NCBI RefSeq assembly: GCF_019802055.1
Contig: NZ_JAHVHW010000006.1
Coordinates: forward strand, 248,001 to 312,000
Reading direction: 5' to 3'
DNA from: Ferrimonas balearica
Lineage (GTDB): Bacteria > Pseudomonadota > Gammaproteobacteria > Enterobacterales > Shewanellaceae
Length of the DNA: 64,000 bases
In this document: piece by piece, positions 52,354 to 62,585 of the stretch
Position numbering within the stretch: the stretch's first letter is position 1
Layout: the number at the start of each line of letters is the position of its first letter
Translations under genes and position numbers: made by a program
The notes under the pieces: generated by a model
Told to the model about the DNA's origin: nothing
The model's database searches: none
Seen by the model: only the letters and a program-made list of their open reading frames with translations

Positions 52354-53031
52354 ATGCAACTGACCGCGACTGCGCTGGAGATGCGCTTTAACCAACAACT
52401 GCTGTTCCGGATCCCGGATCTGATGCTCAGCGGCCACCAGCGGATCTGGCTGAAAGGCCCCAACGGCGTGGGCAAAACCACGCTGATGAAGATCCTGGCG
52501 GGCCTGTCCCGTCCCACGACCGGCCAGGTGGTGCTGCGCGGTGCCCCAAGCCGTCGCTGGCGCCGGGATGGCTCTCCCCTCGGCCAGGTGGTGTATCTGC
52601 ATCAAAGCCCCTACCTGTTTAACGGCACGGTATGGGACAATTTGGCTTACGGTCTCAACAATCTGGCGTTGTCCGTGTCGGAGCGCGAAGTTCGCATCCG
52701 CGAAGCGCTTGGACTGGCCCGCCTGGAGCACCTGGCAGAGCGTCCCGCTCAGGTGTTGTCCGGTGGCGAGCGACAACGCCTGGCCCTGGCCCGCGCCTGG
52801 GTACTGAACCCCCGGTTCCTACTGCTGGATGAGCCCAGCGCCAACCTGGATCCGGACTCGCTGGGCCTGGTCACCGAGATGGTGGATCAACTGTACCAAC
52901 GTGGCTGTGGCCTGGTGATCACCAGCCACCAGCAAACCGAACTTACCGACCGGTGCGAAGAGCACTGGGTCCTGGATAACCAAAGCCTGATCTGCCTGAA
53001 CATGGTCGATCAGCAGGAAGCCAGAGCATGA
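52354..53031 (+). CDS. tupC: Tungstate ABC transporter, ATPase
   Basis: A 225-residue ABC ATPase with Walker A GPNGVGKTT, signature LSGGERQRLALARA, Walker B FLLLDEPSANLD and the H-loop TSHQQ. It lies two bases after tupB and overlaps mobA by four bases. Small size fits the tungstate family, which lacks the C-terminal molybdate-binding domain of ModC. Confidence 0.92.
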   Translation: MQLTATALEMRFNQQLLFRIPDLMLSGHQRIWLKGPNGVGKTTLMKILAGLSRPTTGQVVLRGAPSRRWRRDGSPLGQVVYLHQSPYLFNGTVWDNLAYGLNNLALSVSEREVRIREALGLARLEHLAERPAQVLSGGERQRLALARAWVLNPRFLLLDEPSANLDPDSLGLVTEMVDQLYQRGCGLVITSHQQTELTDRCEEHWVLDNQSLICLNMVDQQEARA

Positions 53032-53621
53032 CGCTTAATGACATCACCCTGGCGGTGCTGGCCGGAGGCCAAGCCCGTCGTATGGGCGGCGATGACAAGG
53101 GACTGATCCCGGTTGCCGGACAACCCATGATCCAACACGTTCTCAATCGGGTTCGCCAACCCGGCATGGCGGGCATGATCATCGCCAACCGCAACCAGAC
53201 ACGCTACGCCGAGCTTGGCCTGCCGGTGCACAACGACACCATTCCCGGCTTTATGGGTCCGATGGCGGGCATGGCGGTTGCCATGGCGGAAGCGACCACC
53301 CCGCTGGTGCTGATCTGTCCCTGTGACACCCCGAACCTGCCCGCCGATCTGGCAGAGCGACTGCTGGCCGCGATGCAGAGCAGCGACGCCGAGGCCGCCG
53401 TGGCCTGTGATGATGAGCGGGAACACCCGGTGGTGATCCTGCTGAAGCGGGAGTTATTGGGATCCATTGAGCAGTTTCTGGCTGCCGGGGATCGTAAGAT
53501 TGACCTCTGGTATGGCCAACATAAAGTGGCCCGGTGCGTTTTCAATGGCGCAGCCGACGCCTTTGCCAACATCAATACTCCAGAGCAGCGTCAGGAGCTG
53601 GAGCAGCAGCTGCTGGCCTGA
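53028..53621 (+). CDS. mobA: Molybdenum cofactor guanylyltransferase
   Basis: A 197-residue cytosolic enzyme that joins GMP to molybdopterin, giving the MGD form required by formate dehydrogenase. The nucleotide-binding motif LAGGQARRMGGDDKGL and the later PCDTPNLPADL are clear. ATGA overlap with tupC shows one operon. The product is directly needed by FdhA1-3. Confidence 0.95.
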   Translation: MTLNDITLAVLAGGQARRMGGDDKGLIPVAGQPMIQHVLNRVRQPGMAGMIIANRNQTRYAELGLPVHNDTIPGFMGPMAGMAVAMAEATTPLVLICPCDTPNLPADLAERLLAAMQSSDAEAAVACDDEREHPVVILLKRELLGSIEQFLAAGDRKIDLWYGQHKVARCVFNGAADAFANINTPEQRQELEQQLLA

Positions 53622-53641
53622 CAGTACAGATGAGAGAGTCC

Positions 53642-55435
53642 ATGAGCGCAGACACCCTCCTGTCCGATTGCCGAGTTCCCGTTCTGGGGATTTGTGCTTA
53701 CAGTGGCACAGGCAAAACCACCCTGTTGTTGAAGTTGCTGCCCGAGCTGAACCGCCGGGGGCTGAAAGTGGCGGTGGTGAAGCACGCTCACCACAACTTT
53801 GAAGTGGATAAGCCCGGCAAGGACAGCTTCGAGCTGCGAAAGGCCGGTGCCGATCAGATGCTGATCGGTTCAAGCAACCGCCGCGCCCTGATGATGGAGC
53901 GCCCGGTTGAGGGCGACCCGGATCTCAAAGAGCTGCTGGCGATGATCGACCAGAGCCGCATCGATATGATCCTGGTGGAAGGCTTTAAGAAACTGGCCCT
54001 GCCCAAGCTGGAGCTGCACCGGGCGGAAGTGGGCAAACCCTTTGTGTTTACCCATGACCCCCTGATCCAGGCCATCGCCTGCGACGAAGCGACCCGACTG
54101 CCCTCGGATTGCACCCTGCCTCAACTCTCCATCAATGATGTCGACGGCATCGCTGACTTTATCCAGCGCTTTATCGCTCAATGGACGCCGGTTACGCCCG
54201 CCCCTCTTGGGCCCAGCTGTGACAGCGTGGAGCGCAAGCAACTGTCGGTGAACCAGGGTGTGGCCCGCATCCTCAGCAAGGTCACGCCGCTGAGCGAAAC
54301 CGAATCCCTGCCCCTGACTCAGGCCCTGGGCCGTGTTCTGGCGCAGGACGCCATCTCCCCCATCAATGTCCCTCAACACACCAACTCCGCAATGGACGGC
54401 TACGCCATTGCCCACGGTGACGCTGATGAGTTCAAGGTGGTGGGCGAGGTGTTTGCCGGCCACGCCTACGACGGCACTGTCGCGGCCGGTGAAGCGGTCA
54501 AGATCATGACCGGCGCTCCTCTGCCGGCCGGTGCGGACACGGTGATCATGCGTGAGCTGGCCACCGAGCAGGATGGCCGGGTGCGCTTTGAAGGCGCCAT
54601 CGAGCCGGGACAAAATGTCCGCCAGGCCGGTGAAGATATCCGGACCGGTGCCACCGCCCTGACTCAGGGCGCCCGCATCAGCGCGGCGGAGATGGGCCTG
54701 CTGGCCTCTTTGGGCCTGGCCCAGCCCACCGTGTGGCGTCGCCCCAAGGTGGCGATCTTCTCCACCGGCGATGAGGTGTGTGCCCCGGAAGCCCCTCTGA
54801 AGCAGAACTGCATCTTCGACGCCAACCGTTTCAGCCTGCACGGTATGCTGGCTCAGCTTGGCTGTGAGGTGATCGACCTCGGCATCATCGAAGACAACGA
54901 AGATGCCATGGTCACTGCACTGGAACAGGCCTCTTCCCAGGCGGATGTGGTGATCAGCTCCGGTGGCGTATCGGTCGGGGACGCCGACTTTATTAAGGAT
55001 GCCCTGGCCCGCCTCGGCACCATCGATTTCTGGAAGATCGCCATGCGCCCCGGTCGCCCCCTGGCGTTCGGCACCATTGGCAACGCCCTGTTCTTTGGTC
55101 TGCCCGGCAACCCGGTCGCCGTGATGATCTCCTTTATGCAGTTCGTCCAACCCGCTCTGCGCAAGCTGGCCGGTGAAAGCCACTGGGCACCGCGCCTGGT
55201 GAAAGCCGTTGCCACCGAGCCGATGCGCAGCCGCACCGGTCGCACCGAGTTCAGCCGTGGCATCGCCACCCTGGGCGCCGCTGGCCAGTTGGAGGTACGC
55301 ACCACCGGCAGTCAGGGCAGTGGCATCCTGAGCTCCATGGTGCAGGCCAACTGCCTGATCGTTATCGAGGAAGCGATCGACCTCGTCCGCCCCGGCGATG
55401 CCGTCTGGGTGCAACCATTTGCAGACCTGATGTAG
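53642..55435 (+). CDS. mobB-moeA: Fused MobB-MoeA cofactor protein
   Basis: The 597-residue product fuses two proteins. Residues 1-170 are MobB, with the P-loop GICAYSGTGKTTLL and the VKHAHHNFEVDKPGKDSFELRKAGA segment, an adaptor for MobA. Residues about 195-597 are MoeA, which inserts molybdate or tungstate; visible parts are NSAMDGYAI, MTGAPLPAGADTVIM, FSTGDEV, SSGGVSVGDADF, KIAMRPGRPLAFG and GLPGNPVAVM. The ATG at 53642 is preceded by GAGAGAG; the longer frame starts inside mobA and is rejected. Confidence 0.93.
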   Translation: MSADTLLSDCRVPVLGICAYSGTGKTTLLLKLLPELNRRGLKVAVVKHAHHNFEVDKPGKDSFELRKAGADQMLIGSSNRRALMMERPVEGDPDLKELLAMIDQSRIDMILVEGFKKLALPKLELHRAEVGKPFVFTHDPLIQAIACDEATRLPSDCTLPQLSINDVDGIADFIQRFIAQWTPVTPAPLGPSCDSVERKQLSVNQGVARILSKVTPLSETESLPLTQALGRVLAQDAISPINVPQHTNSAMDGYAIAHGDADEFKVVGEVFAGHAYDGTVAAGEAVKIMTGAPLPAGADTVIMRELATEQDGRVRFEGAIEPGQNVRQAGEDIRTGATALTQGARISAAEMGLLASLGLAQPTVWRRPKVAIFSTGDEVCAPEAPLKQNCIFDANRFSLHGMLAQLGCEVIDLGIIEDNEDAMVTALEQASSQADVVISSGGVSVGDADFIKDALARLGTIDFWKIAMRPGRPLAFGTIGNALFFGLPGNPVAVMISFMQFVQPALRKLAGESHWAPRLVKAVATEPMRSRTGRTEFSRGIATLGAAGQLEVRTTGSQGSGILSSMVQANCLIVIEEAIDLVRPGDAVWVQPFADLM

Positions 55436-55444
55436 GAGACGTCG

Positions 55445-56431
55445 ATGTCATTAACTGACGGCTTTGGACGCAAAATCAGCTACCTGCGCATGTCCGTAAC
55501 GGACCACTGCGACTTCCGCTGCGTCTACTGCATGGATGAAGACCCCAAGTTCCTGCCCCGTGACCAGGTGCTCTCTCTTGAGGAGTTGCACCAGATCGCC
55601 CAGGCCTTTACCGAACTGGGTGTACAGAAGATCCGTCTGACCGGGGGAGAGCCCCTGGTTAAAAGTGACCTGGACTACCTGGTTAAGCAGATCGCGGATC
55701 TGCCCGGGCTGAAAGACCTCTGTCTGACCACCAACGGGTCACGCCTCAAAAAATTCGCGCAACCGCTGAAAGAAGCGGGCCTGAAGCGGATCAACATCAG
55801 CCTGGATACCCTTGACCCGGAGCGCTTCACCGCAGTGACCCGTAACGGCAAGCTGGATCGTGTTCTGGCCGGCATCGACGCCGCCATCGAAGCGGGCTTT
55901 GAGCGCATCAAGCTCAATACCGTGGCGATGAAGGGCAGCAACGATGACGAGATCCTGGATCTGGTCGCCTTTGCGCGTGAGAAGGGCGTGGACATCAGCT
56001 TTATTGAAGAGATGCCCCTGGGCCAGTTGGATGCGGATCGCCGTCAGCAGAGCCTGCTGACCAGCGATGCGGTGCGCGAGATCCTGTCGGAGCGCTACGA
56101 ACTGATCCCCACAACCGAGAACACCGGTGGCCCAGCCCGCTATTACCGGATGCCGGACAGCGATATCCGCATCGGCTTTATCAGCCCCCACAGCCACAAC
56201 TTCTGCAGCGAGTGCAACCGGGTTCGGGTCACCACCACCGGCCAGCTGTTGCTCTGTCTGGGCAACGAAAACGCCGTGGATCTCAAGGCGATCGTTCGCG
56301 AATACCCCGGCGATATTGAGTGCCTGAAGCAGGCGATCCTGGACGCCATGATGAAGAAGCCGGAGAAGCACGAGTTCCGTACCGACGGTGAGACTCAGAT
56401 CCTGCGGTTTATGAGCTTCACTGGCGGCTAA
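55445..56431 (+). CDS. moaA: GTP 3',8-cyclase MoaA
   Basis: A 328-residue radical SAM enzyme for the first step of molybdopterin synthesis. The N-terminal cluster motif is CDFRCVYCM, the SAM-binding GGEP occurs as TGGEPL, and the C-terminal cluster motif is FCSECNRVR with a Cys in LLLCLGNE. The terminal GG of SFTGG is conserved. AGGAGA precedes the start, 9 bases after mobB-moeA. moaC, moaD, moaE and moeB are not in this window. A terminator follows. Confidence 0.97.
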   Translation: MSLTDGFGRKISYLRMSVTDHCDFRCVYCMDEDPKFLPRDQVLSLEELHQIAQAFTELGVQKIRLTGGEPLVKSDLDYLVKQIADLPGLKDLCLTTNGSRLKKFAQPLKEAGLKRINISLDTLDPERFTAVTRNGKLDRVLAGIDAAIEAGFERIKLNTVAMKGSNDDEILDLVAFAREKGVDISFIEEMPLGQLDADRRQQSLLTSDAVREILSERYELIPTTENTGGPARYYRMPDSDIRIGFISPHSHNFCSECNRVRVTTTGQLLLCLGNENAVDLKAIVREYPGDIECLKQAILDAMMKKPEKHEFRTDGETQILRFMSFTGG

Positions 56432-56454
56432 TCCACCTCCGCAAAACGCCTTAC

Positions 56455-56483
56455 AGGCCAGCCCATCGGGCTGGCCTTTTTTG
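56455..56483 (+). terminator. Intrinsic terminator after moaA
   Basis: The stem AGGCCAGCCC/GGGCTGGCCT with a short loop is followed by T6. It ends the tup-mob-moa operon. Confidence 0.93.
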
Positions 56484-56567
56484 TTTGTCCTCTTGCGGCC
56501 TCTGACAGTTGGGGATTCCGGCCCTCCCGTCTATACCTTAAGCACTGATATCGCTGTGGAGGTTGCC

Positions 56568-57236
56568 ATGCGACGCGCACTGATGATTCTCTCTGTACTC
56601 TGTCTTCTGCTGCCCATGGCACAAGCCAAGGATGACTTTCCCGACCGGACCGATGATGGCTTGACCCGGATCCCCTCCGAACAGGTTCAGGCGGCGTACT
56701 GGCTTGAAGGCGCCACGCTGGCGCCCTATACCCGGGTGGCGATCCTGGACTGCTTTGTGGCGTTCAAAAAAGACTGGCAACGTGACTACAACAGCGGCCG
56801 ACGCGAACTGTCCCAACGCATCAGCGGCAAGGAGATGGAGAAGATTCAGCAGGAGCTGGCCAAAGAGTTTATGACGGTGTTCACCCGAGAGTTGGAGGAA
56901 CGGGGCGGTTATGAGGTCGTCAGCCCGGAAGTTCGGGACCAGGACGTCCTGCTGCTCAGGCCCGCCATCATCAATCTCGACATCACCGCGCCGGACCTGC
57001 AGGGAACCCAGTTCCAGCGCAACTACGTCGCCTCAGCGGGCTCCATGACACTCTATATGGAGCTCTACGACTCAGAGACGCGGGACCTGATTGGACGGGT
57101 GGTGGATTCACGCTCTGCACGGGACACCGGTACATTCCAGTACGCCAACAAAGTGACCAACCGGGCGGAAGCGGACCGTATCCTGAGACGATGGGCAGAC
57201 CTGCTGGTGAAGGCCCTGAACGAAGCGAAACCCTAG
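56568..57236 (+). CDS. DUF3313-like exported protein
   Basis: A 222-residue protein with a signal peptide ending AQAK at about residue 20, without a lipobox cysteine. The phrases LDCFVAFKKDWQRDYN, VTFTRELEE-type MTVFTRELEERGGYEVV and AGSMTLYMELYDSETRDLIGRVVD resemble the DUF3313 family, whose members are usually lipoproteins. The start at 56568 follows GGAGGTTGCC; an upstream in-frame start was rejected. Single gene of unknown function. Confidence 0.75.
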   Translation: MRRALMILSVLCLLLPMAQAKDDFPDRTDDGLTRIPSEQVQAAYWLEGATLAPYTRVAILDCFVAFKKDWQRDYNSGRRELSQRISGKEMEKIQQELAKEFMTVFTRELEERGGYEVVSPEVRDQDVLLLRPAIINLDITAPDLQGTQFQRNYVASAGSMTLYMELYDSETRDLIGRVVDSRSARDTGTFQYANKVTNRAEADRILRRWADLLVKALNEAKP

Positions 57237-57382
57237 TCCTGCGTTGGACGAATAGCAGGAGAGTAAGCGCCACTCGAACCCGGAGGGCGGTAAAGCGAGG
57301 TTCCCCTTTTGGGATGGCAGGGGCCGGGAAAGGTGGAACCAAAGGCGGAACCAGAACAGAGTGAGACCGTAGAGCAGATACG

Positions 57383-57411
57383 AAAAAGCCCCGGTAAAAC
57401 CGGGGCTTTTT
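57383..57411 (-). terminator. Intrinsic terminator after tRNA-His
   Basis: The stem AAAAAGCCCCGG/CCGGGGCTTTTT sits just beyond the tRNA 3' end on the minus strand. It also suits the plus strand. Confidence 0.9.
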
Positions 57412-57419
57412 CTGAATAG

Positions 57420-57496
57420 TGGGGTGGCTGACGGGACTTGAACCCGCGACAACCGGAATCACAATCCGGGACTCTACCAACTGAGCTACAGCCACC
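57420..57496 (-). tRNA. hisR: tRNA-His (GTG)
   Basis: Read on the minus strand, the 77 bases form a full cloverleaf with acceptor GGTGGCT/AGCCACC, anticodon GTG in TTGTGAT, and T-loop GTTCAAGTC. The extra 5' G expected for tRNA-His and an encoded CCA are present. It follows tRNA-Arg by 51 bases, as argX-hisR do in E. coli. Confidence 0.96.
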
Positions 57497-57547
57497 ACTG
57501 TCGGGACATCTGGCTATCCAGATTAGTGTCGAAATGAAACCTTCGAA

Positions 57548-57624
<77 letters not shown>

Positions 57625-57645
57625 TCACTCACTTCGACGGCGGAC

Positions 57646-57674
57646 ATAATACGTAAGGGGCCCCCCCCAGTCCA
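57646..57674 (-). promoter_or_regulatory. Promoter of the tRNA-Arg/tRNA-His operon
   Basis: On the minus strand TGGACT (-35) and TATTAT (-10) are 17 bases apart and followed by a GC-rich discriminator, as in stringently controlled stable RNA promoters. The spacer contains a run of eight G residues. Confidence 0.6.
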
Positions 57675-57834
57675 CGTATTTTTGGCACCGTGTCGGTCAA
57701 GTGGTGGAATTTTAACTAGACCATGTAAAAAAGCATAGTGAAAACAACAAAAAACATTGAAGCGTGCCGCTTTTTTGGTCAATCTGTCTCGATTCGACTC
57801 CCACGTTAACATCACCAGCAAGGACAGCAGCAGA

Positions 57835-60441
57835 ATGCCCAAAGGGAAGGCTCTGTCGCCGCAATCGGTAACAGCATCACTAGAAAGGCGTGTTAATCGA
57901 CTGAAGAGGATGGCAAGCCACTACAAAACCGCGGCCTCACTGCAGTCGATCCTGTTCCGAGTCTCCGAGCTTGCCAGCCACAGTCCCACCATGGAGCGCT
58001 TCTATCAGGAGCTGGCACCGCTGGTTCAGCAGTTTCCGGGCACCGCAAACTGCTATGTCGCCCTCTTCGACCCCATCACCGAACGTTTCGATTTCCCCTT
58101 CTTTCTCGACGAGCGGGACAGCTCTCCCCATGTCGACACCCGCTATCTATTGGCTGGCTGCACCGGATACGTGTATCGACATGGAAAACCGCTGAATGCT
58201 GACAATGCCACGCTGGCCAGACTGGTTGAGCAGGGCGAGGTGCAACGTCTGGGCCACCCTGCGGAAGCCTGGCTTGGAGTCCCCCTGAAGCAGGAAGAGA
58301 CAGTAATTGGGGTTCTGGTGCTGCAATCCTACCAACCCGGATTTCGCTACACGCAAGCCCAGCTGGAGTTCCTGACTTTTGTCGGCCAGCACCTGATCAC
58401 TGCGATGGAGCGTCTGAAGCTGCGGGCCCAGACCGAACGACTGATTGAACATCGCACCCGGGCACTGAGCCGGGCCAATAAGGCGCTGCAGCAGGAGGTC
58501 GCACAGCGCCGTCGGGCGGAGCGGCTACAGAATGCCCTGCTGGAGATCACCGAGATCACCGCCAGCGGCCGGGACATCGACAGCTTTTACCGGGCGATTC
58601 ACTCGGTACTGCGTCATCTGCTTTATGCCGAAAACTGCTTTGTTGCCCTGCTGGATGCGGAAGGTGAGCACCTCACCTTCCCCTATTTCGAGGTGGGCGA
58701 TGCCCTGGAAGCGCCGCCACCCCGGAAACCGGGGGATGGCCTGACGGAGCAGGTGATGGCCGCCCAGCGCCCCCTACGACTCTGTCGTGACACCATTGAT
58801 TCCCGCTACCGGGATGGCTCCCTCGGGCAGTCGGTGGACCGCTGCCTGATTGACCTCAGGGACTGGATGGGGGCACCACTGGTGATCAATGGTGAGATCC
58901 GGGGCGTGCTGGCCGTGTTCAGCCAGCACCCCGATTACGGCTATGAGGATAAAGATCTGGATGTGTTGGGGTTTGTCTCCCAGCACATCAGCACCGCCAT
59001 TGAACGCCGTCAGGCGTTGGAGCAACGAGCCCGTTACCGGGAGGAGTTGGAACGCAAGGTGACGGAGCGCACTCGTGAAGTTCACGCCATGAACGTGGAC
59101 CTGCACCGCCAGATCCTTCAGCGTCGCAAAGCGGAAAGTCAGCTCCGGCACGACGCACTCCATGACACCCTGACCGGCCTCCCCAACCGGGCACTGCTGC
59201 TCAGCCGGATGGATCAGGCCCTGAAGCACATCAAGCGGCACCCTGATGAGCGCTTCGCGCTGCTGTTTATCGACCTGGACCGGTTCAAGCTGGTCAACGA
59301 TTCTCTCGGCCACCTGGCGGGCGATACCCTGCTGGAAACCGTGGCGCAGCGCCTCAGTCGATGTGTTCGGGACAACGACACTCTGGCCCGTCTGGGGGGC
59401 GATGAGTTTGTGATTCTGCTGGATGGGATCCGCAACCGCCAGCATGTTCAGGAGGCCGCGGAACGGCTTCTGGAACAGCTGCGCCAGCCCCTGAAGCTGG
59501 AGGGCAAGGAGTTCTTTCCCGGAGCCAGCATCGGTATCGCTCTGGCGGATCCCCACCAGAACGCCTCTCCCCAAACCCTGCTGCGGGATGCGGATGCGGC
59601 CCTCTACCACGCCAAATCCGCTGGCCGGGGTGGCTTCCAGTTCTTTGACCAGCAGATGCATGCGGAAGCGGTCGCCGATCTGACTCGCGAAGCGCAGTTC
59701 CGACAAGCGTTGAACCAGGGCCAGATCACCGTTCACTACCAACCGGTAATGGATCTGGAGCAGCAGCAGGTGGTGGGGATGGAAGCCCTGGCCCGCTGGC
59801 ACCACCCCCAACTGGGGGAGCTGACCCCGGACCAGTTTCTGCCTCAGGCCTGCCACAGTGGTGCCGTGGCGGAGCTGGACTGTTATGTGCTCCGTCAGGT
59901 CTGTCGGGACTACCCGCAACTGCGCCAACAGATAGGCCATCGCGGCTGGGTGCACGTCAATCTGGACCTCACCCACCTGCGCTCCAACAGCAAGCTGGAG
60001 AAGCTGGAACGCTGCATCGAGTCACTGACCCTGCCGAAAGGACAACTGGCACTGGAGTTTTCCGAACGCGACCTGATGGTGGATCAACCCACCCTGCATG
60101 AGGGACTGAACCGGCTGCAGTGCCTGGGGGTTAAGCTGGGGCTGGATGATGTGGGGACCGGTTACAGCGCCCTGGCGATGCTGCCGCTGCTGCCGCTGGA
60201 CTTCGTTAAGGTGGATAAGCACTACAGCCAGAAAAGCACCGACTGTGAACGCCACCGAGCGGTGCTTCAATCCCTGGTGGCTCTGTCTGGCCAGCTGGGA
60301 TTTGTTGTCAGTGCGGAGGGGATTGAGCAGCCGGGTCAACACCAGCTGCTCAAAGGGTTGGGGTGCCGTTGGGGTCAGGGTTATCTGTTCCGTGCGCCGG
60401 AAGCCCTGCCCACCAGTGCGGAGCTCAGCCGTTCAGGCTGA
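57835..60441 (+). CDS. GAF-GAF-GGDEF-EAL cyclic-di-GMP signalling protein
   Basis: An 868-residue cytosolic protein. Two GAF-like sensor domains lie near residues 35-200 and 235-400, with a coiled coil after each. GGDEF (about 445-605) has the active motif RLGGDEFVILL. EAL (about 625-865) keeps GMEALARW, NLDLTHL, ALEFSE, DDVGTGYSAL, DFVKVDK, SAEGIEQ and QGYLF, so both synthesis and hydrolysis seem possible. The ATG at 57835 has AAGGA upstream; an upstream ATG at 57757 is the alternative. The ligand of the GAF domains is unknown. Confidence 0.9.
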   Translation: MPKGKALSPQSVTASLERRVNRLKRMASHYKTAASLQSILFRVSELASHSPTMERFYQELAPLVQQFPGTANCYVALFDPITERFDFPFFLDERDSSPHVDTRYLLAGCTGYVYRHGKPLNADNATLARLVEQGEVQRLGHPAEAWLGVPLKQEETVIGVLVLQSYQPGFRYTQAQLEFLTFVGQHLITAMERLKLRAQTERLIEHRTRALSRANKALQQEVAQRRRAERLQNALLEITEITASGRDIDSFYRAIHSVLRHLLYAENCFVALLDAEGEHLTFPYFEVGDALEAPPPRKPGDGLTEQVMAAQRPLRLCRDTIDSRYRDGSLGQSVDRCLIDLRDWMGAPLVINGEIRGVLAVFSQHPDYGYEDKDLDVLGFVSQHISTAIERRQALEQRARYREELERKVTERTREVHAMNVDLHRQILQRRKAESQLRHDALHDTLTGLPNRALLLSRMDQALKHIKRHPDERFALLFIDLDRFKLVNDSLGHLAGDTLLETVAQRLSRCVRDNDTLARLGGDEFVILLDGIRNRQHVQEAAERLLEQLRQPLKLEGKEFFPGASIGIALADPHQNASPQTLLRDADAALYHAKSAGRGGFQFFDQQMHAEAVADLTREAQFRQALNQGQITVHYQPVMDLEQQQVVGMEALARWHHPQLGELTPDQFLPQACHSGAVAELDCYVLRQVCRDYPQLRQQIGHRGWVHVNLDLTHLRSNSKLEKLERCIESLTLPKGQLALEFSERDLMVDQPTLHEGLNRLQCLGVKLGLDDVGTGYSALAMLPLLPLDFVKVDKHYSQKSTDCERHRAVLQSLVALSGQLGFVVSAEGIEQPGQHQLLKGLGCRWGQGYLFRAPEALPTSAELSRSG

Positions 60442-60444
60442 GCC

Positions 60445-62460
60445 TCACTTTTTCGCCAGCATCGCTCTGAGCATGGCGACATTGGTTTTGCCGGTGCTCA
60501 TCCGCTCCTGCTCCGAGGGCTGGCGCTGACGGTTTTCCCACACCAGATCATCCTGGGGCAGCTCCAGCAGGAAGCGACTGGGTTCACAGCGGATCTGCTC
60601 ACCAAACTGGCGGCGCTCGCGACAGAGGGTGAAAATCAGCTCACGCTGAGCCCGGGTGATGCCCACATAGGCCAGACGCCGCTCCTCCTCCACATTGCCC
60701 TCATCCAGGCTGCTCTGATGGGGCAGCAAGCCCTCCTCAGTGCCCACCATAAAGACGTAGGGGAACTCCAGCCCCTTGGAGGCGTGGAAGGTCATCATCT
60801 GCACCTGGTCCGCCTCCTCCTCTTCGGAGTTGCGCTCCATCATGTCGCGCAGAGTGAGACGGGTTACCACCTGGTTGAGGGTCATCGGCTCCTCCAGCTC
60901 ATCCCCCTCCAGCATGTCGGTGATCCAGCGGTAGAGTTCGGAGACGTTCTTCATCCGCATCTCCGCCGCCTTGGGGCTGGGTGAGGTGTCGTAGAGGTGA
61001 TCCTCGTAGTTGATCTCCCGCACCAGATCCTTCAGCGCCGCCAGGGTATCTCCCCGCTCGGCCCGATCCCCCAGCTCGACCAGCCAGCGGGTAAACACCA
61101 TCACGGTCTCCGCCGCCTGAGGAGGCAGAACCCGCTCCAGTTCCGGCTCAAACGCCGCGGCAAACAAGCTGATCTGGCGCTCATTCGCCAGTCGACCCAA
61201 CTTCTCCAGAGTGGCCGGCCCCATGCCTCGCTTGGGCACATTGCAGATGCGCAGAAACGCGTTGTCGTCATCCGGATTCACCAGCAGACGCAGGTAACCC
61301 ATGATGTCCTTAATCTCTGAGCGACTGAAGAAGCTGGTGCCACCGGACAATTTGTAGGGGATCCGGTTGGTCATCAGCGCCTTCTCAAACAGGCGGGACT
61401 GGTGGTTGCCCCGGTAGAGAATGGCGTAATCCTTGAACTTGGCGTGGTTAACAAACTTGTGGCGCACCAGCTCCGCCACCACGCGCTCCGCTTCGTGGTC
61501 CTCGTTGTTGGCCATGATCACCTTGAGCTTTTCGCCGTACCCCAGTTCCGAACGCAGGGTCTTGTCGTAGACGTGGGGGTTGTTGGCGATCAGGATGTTG
61601 GCGGCATTCAGAATGCAACCGGAGGAGCGATAGTTCTGCTCCAGCTTGATCAGCTTGAGGCTGGGGAAGTCCTTACCCAACAGCACCAGGTTCTGGGGCT
61701 TGGCACCACGCCAGGAGTAGATGGACTGGTCATCATCTCCCACCACGGTAAAACGGGCACGCTCCCCCACCAGCAGCTTCACCAGCTCATACTGGCTGGT
61801 GTTGGTGTCCTGGTATTCGTCCACCAGCAGATAGCGCAGGCGGTTTTGCCACTTCTCCCGCACCTCGGCATTGGAGGCCAGCAGCAGGGTCGGCAGCATG
61901 ATGAGATCGTCAAAATCCAGCGCGTTGTAGGCAATCAGGTGGCTGCGGTAGCGTTCATACAGTTGAGCGTGCAGGATCTGCTGGGGATCACGGGCCAGGG
62001 TCAGCGCCTTCTCCGGCAACACCAGATCGTTTTTCCAGTTGCTGATCTGGGTGATCAGCATGCGCAGCTGATCCTTATCCTCGTTAAGCTCGTTCTCCGT
62101 CAGCTCCTTCAGCAACGCCAGGGTGTCCTGATCGTCAAACAGGGAGAAGCCGGGTTTCAGGCCCAGAACCTTGTGCTCACGCCGGATGATGTCCAAACCC
62201 AGGGTGTGGAAGGTGGAGATCCACAAGCCACGAGACTCCCCTTTGCCCAGAGTCTGCGCCACACGCTCCTTCATCTCACGGGCGGCTTTATTAGTGAAGG
62301 TTACCGCCGCAATATGGCGGGCCTTATAGCCGCAACGCTGCACCAGGTAGGCGATTTTGTTGGTGATCACCCGGGTTTTACCACTGCCGGCCCCCGCCAG
62401 TACCAGGCAGGGCCCGGAGACGTAGTTCACCGCTTCTTGTTGCGCCGGATTGAGTTTCAT
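60445..62460 (-). CDS. rep: ATP-dependent DNA helicase Rep
   Basis: A 671-residue superfamily 1A helicase (E. coli Rep has about the same length) that moves 3' to 5' and helps replication forks pass proteins. Motifs are [17 protein letters not shown] (I), [13 protein letters not shown] (Ia), [10 protein letters not shown] (II), [15 protein letters not shown] (III), LEQNYRS (IV), [15 protein letters not shown] (V) and [10 protein letters not shown] (VI). The start [14 protein letters not shown] matches Rep. It converges with the GGDEF-EAL gene, with four bases between stops. Confidence 0.97.
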   Translation of the reverse strand: MKLNPAQQEAVNYVSGPCLVLAGAGSGKTRVITNKIAYLVQRCGYKARHIAAVTFTNKAAREMKERVAQTLGKGESRGLWISTFHTLGLDIIRREHKVLGLKPGFSLFDDQDTLALLKELTENELNEDKDQLRMLITQISNWKNDLVLPEKALTLARDPQQILHAQLYERYRSHLIAYNALDFDDLIMLPTLLLASNAEVREKWQNRLRYLLVDEYQDTNTSQYELVKLLVGERARFTVVGDDDQSIYSWRGAKPQNLVLLGKDFPSLKLIKLEQNYRSSGCILNAANILIANNPHVYDKTLRSELGYGEKLKVIMANNEDHEAERVVAELVRHKFVNHAKFKDYAILYRGNHQSRLFEKALMTNRIPYKLSGGTSFFSRSEIKDIMGYLRLLVNPDDDNAFLRICNVPKRGMGPATLEKLGRLANERQISLFAAAFEPELERVLPPQAAETVMVFTRWLVELGDRAERGDTLAALKDLVREINYEDHLYDTSPSPKAAEMRMKNVSELYRWITDMLEGDELEEPMTLNQVVTRLTLRDMMERNSEEEEADQVQMMTFHASKGLEFPYVFMVGTEEGLLPHQSSLDEGNVEEERRLAYVGITRAQRELIFTLCRERRQFGEQIRCEPSRFLLELPQDDLVWENRQRQPSEQERMSTGKTNVAMLRAMLAKK

Positions 62461-62585
62461 CGTCCTACCTGTGTGCACGCCGATTCGAGGGCGCGCATTC
62501 TATGCAAAATCGGGGGAGTTTGGCCACCTGTACCGGGCCGCTTTTCTGTTACCATGAATCCAACAGCGACCAATGGAACCCTATT

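Noticed and set aside
60445-62460. UvrD/PcrA instead of Rep
   Set aside because: Length, the [14 protein letters not shown] start and the short C-terminus fit Rep better.
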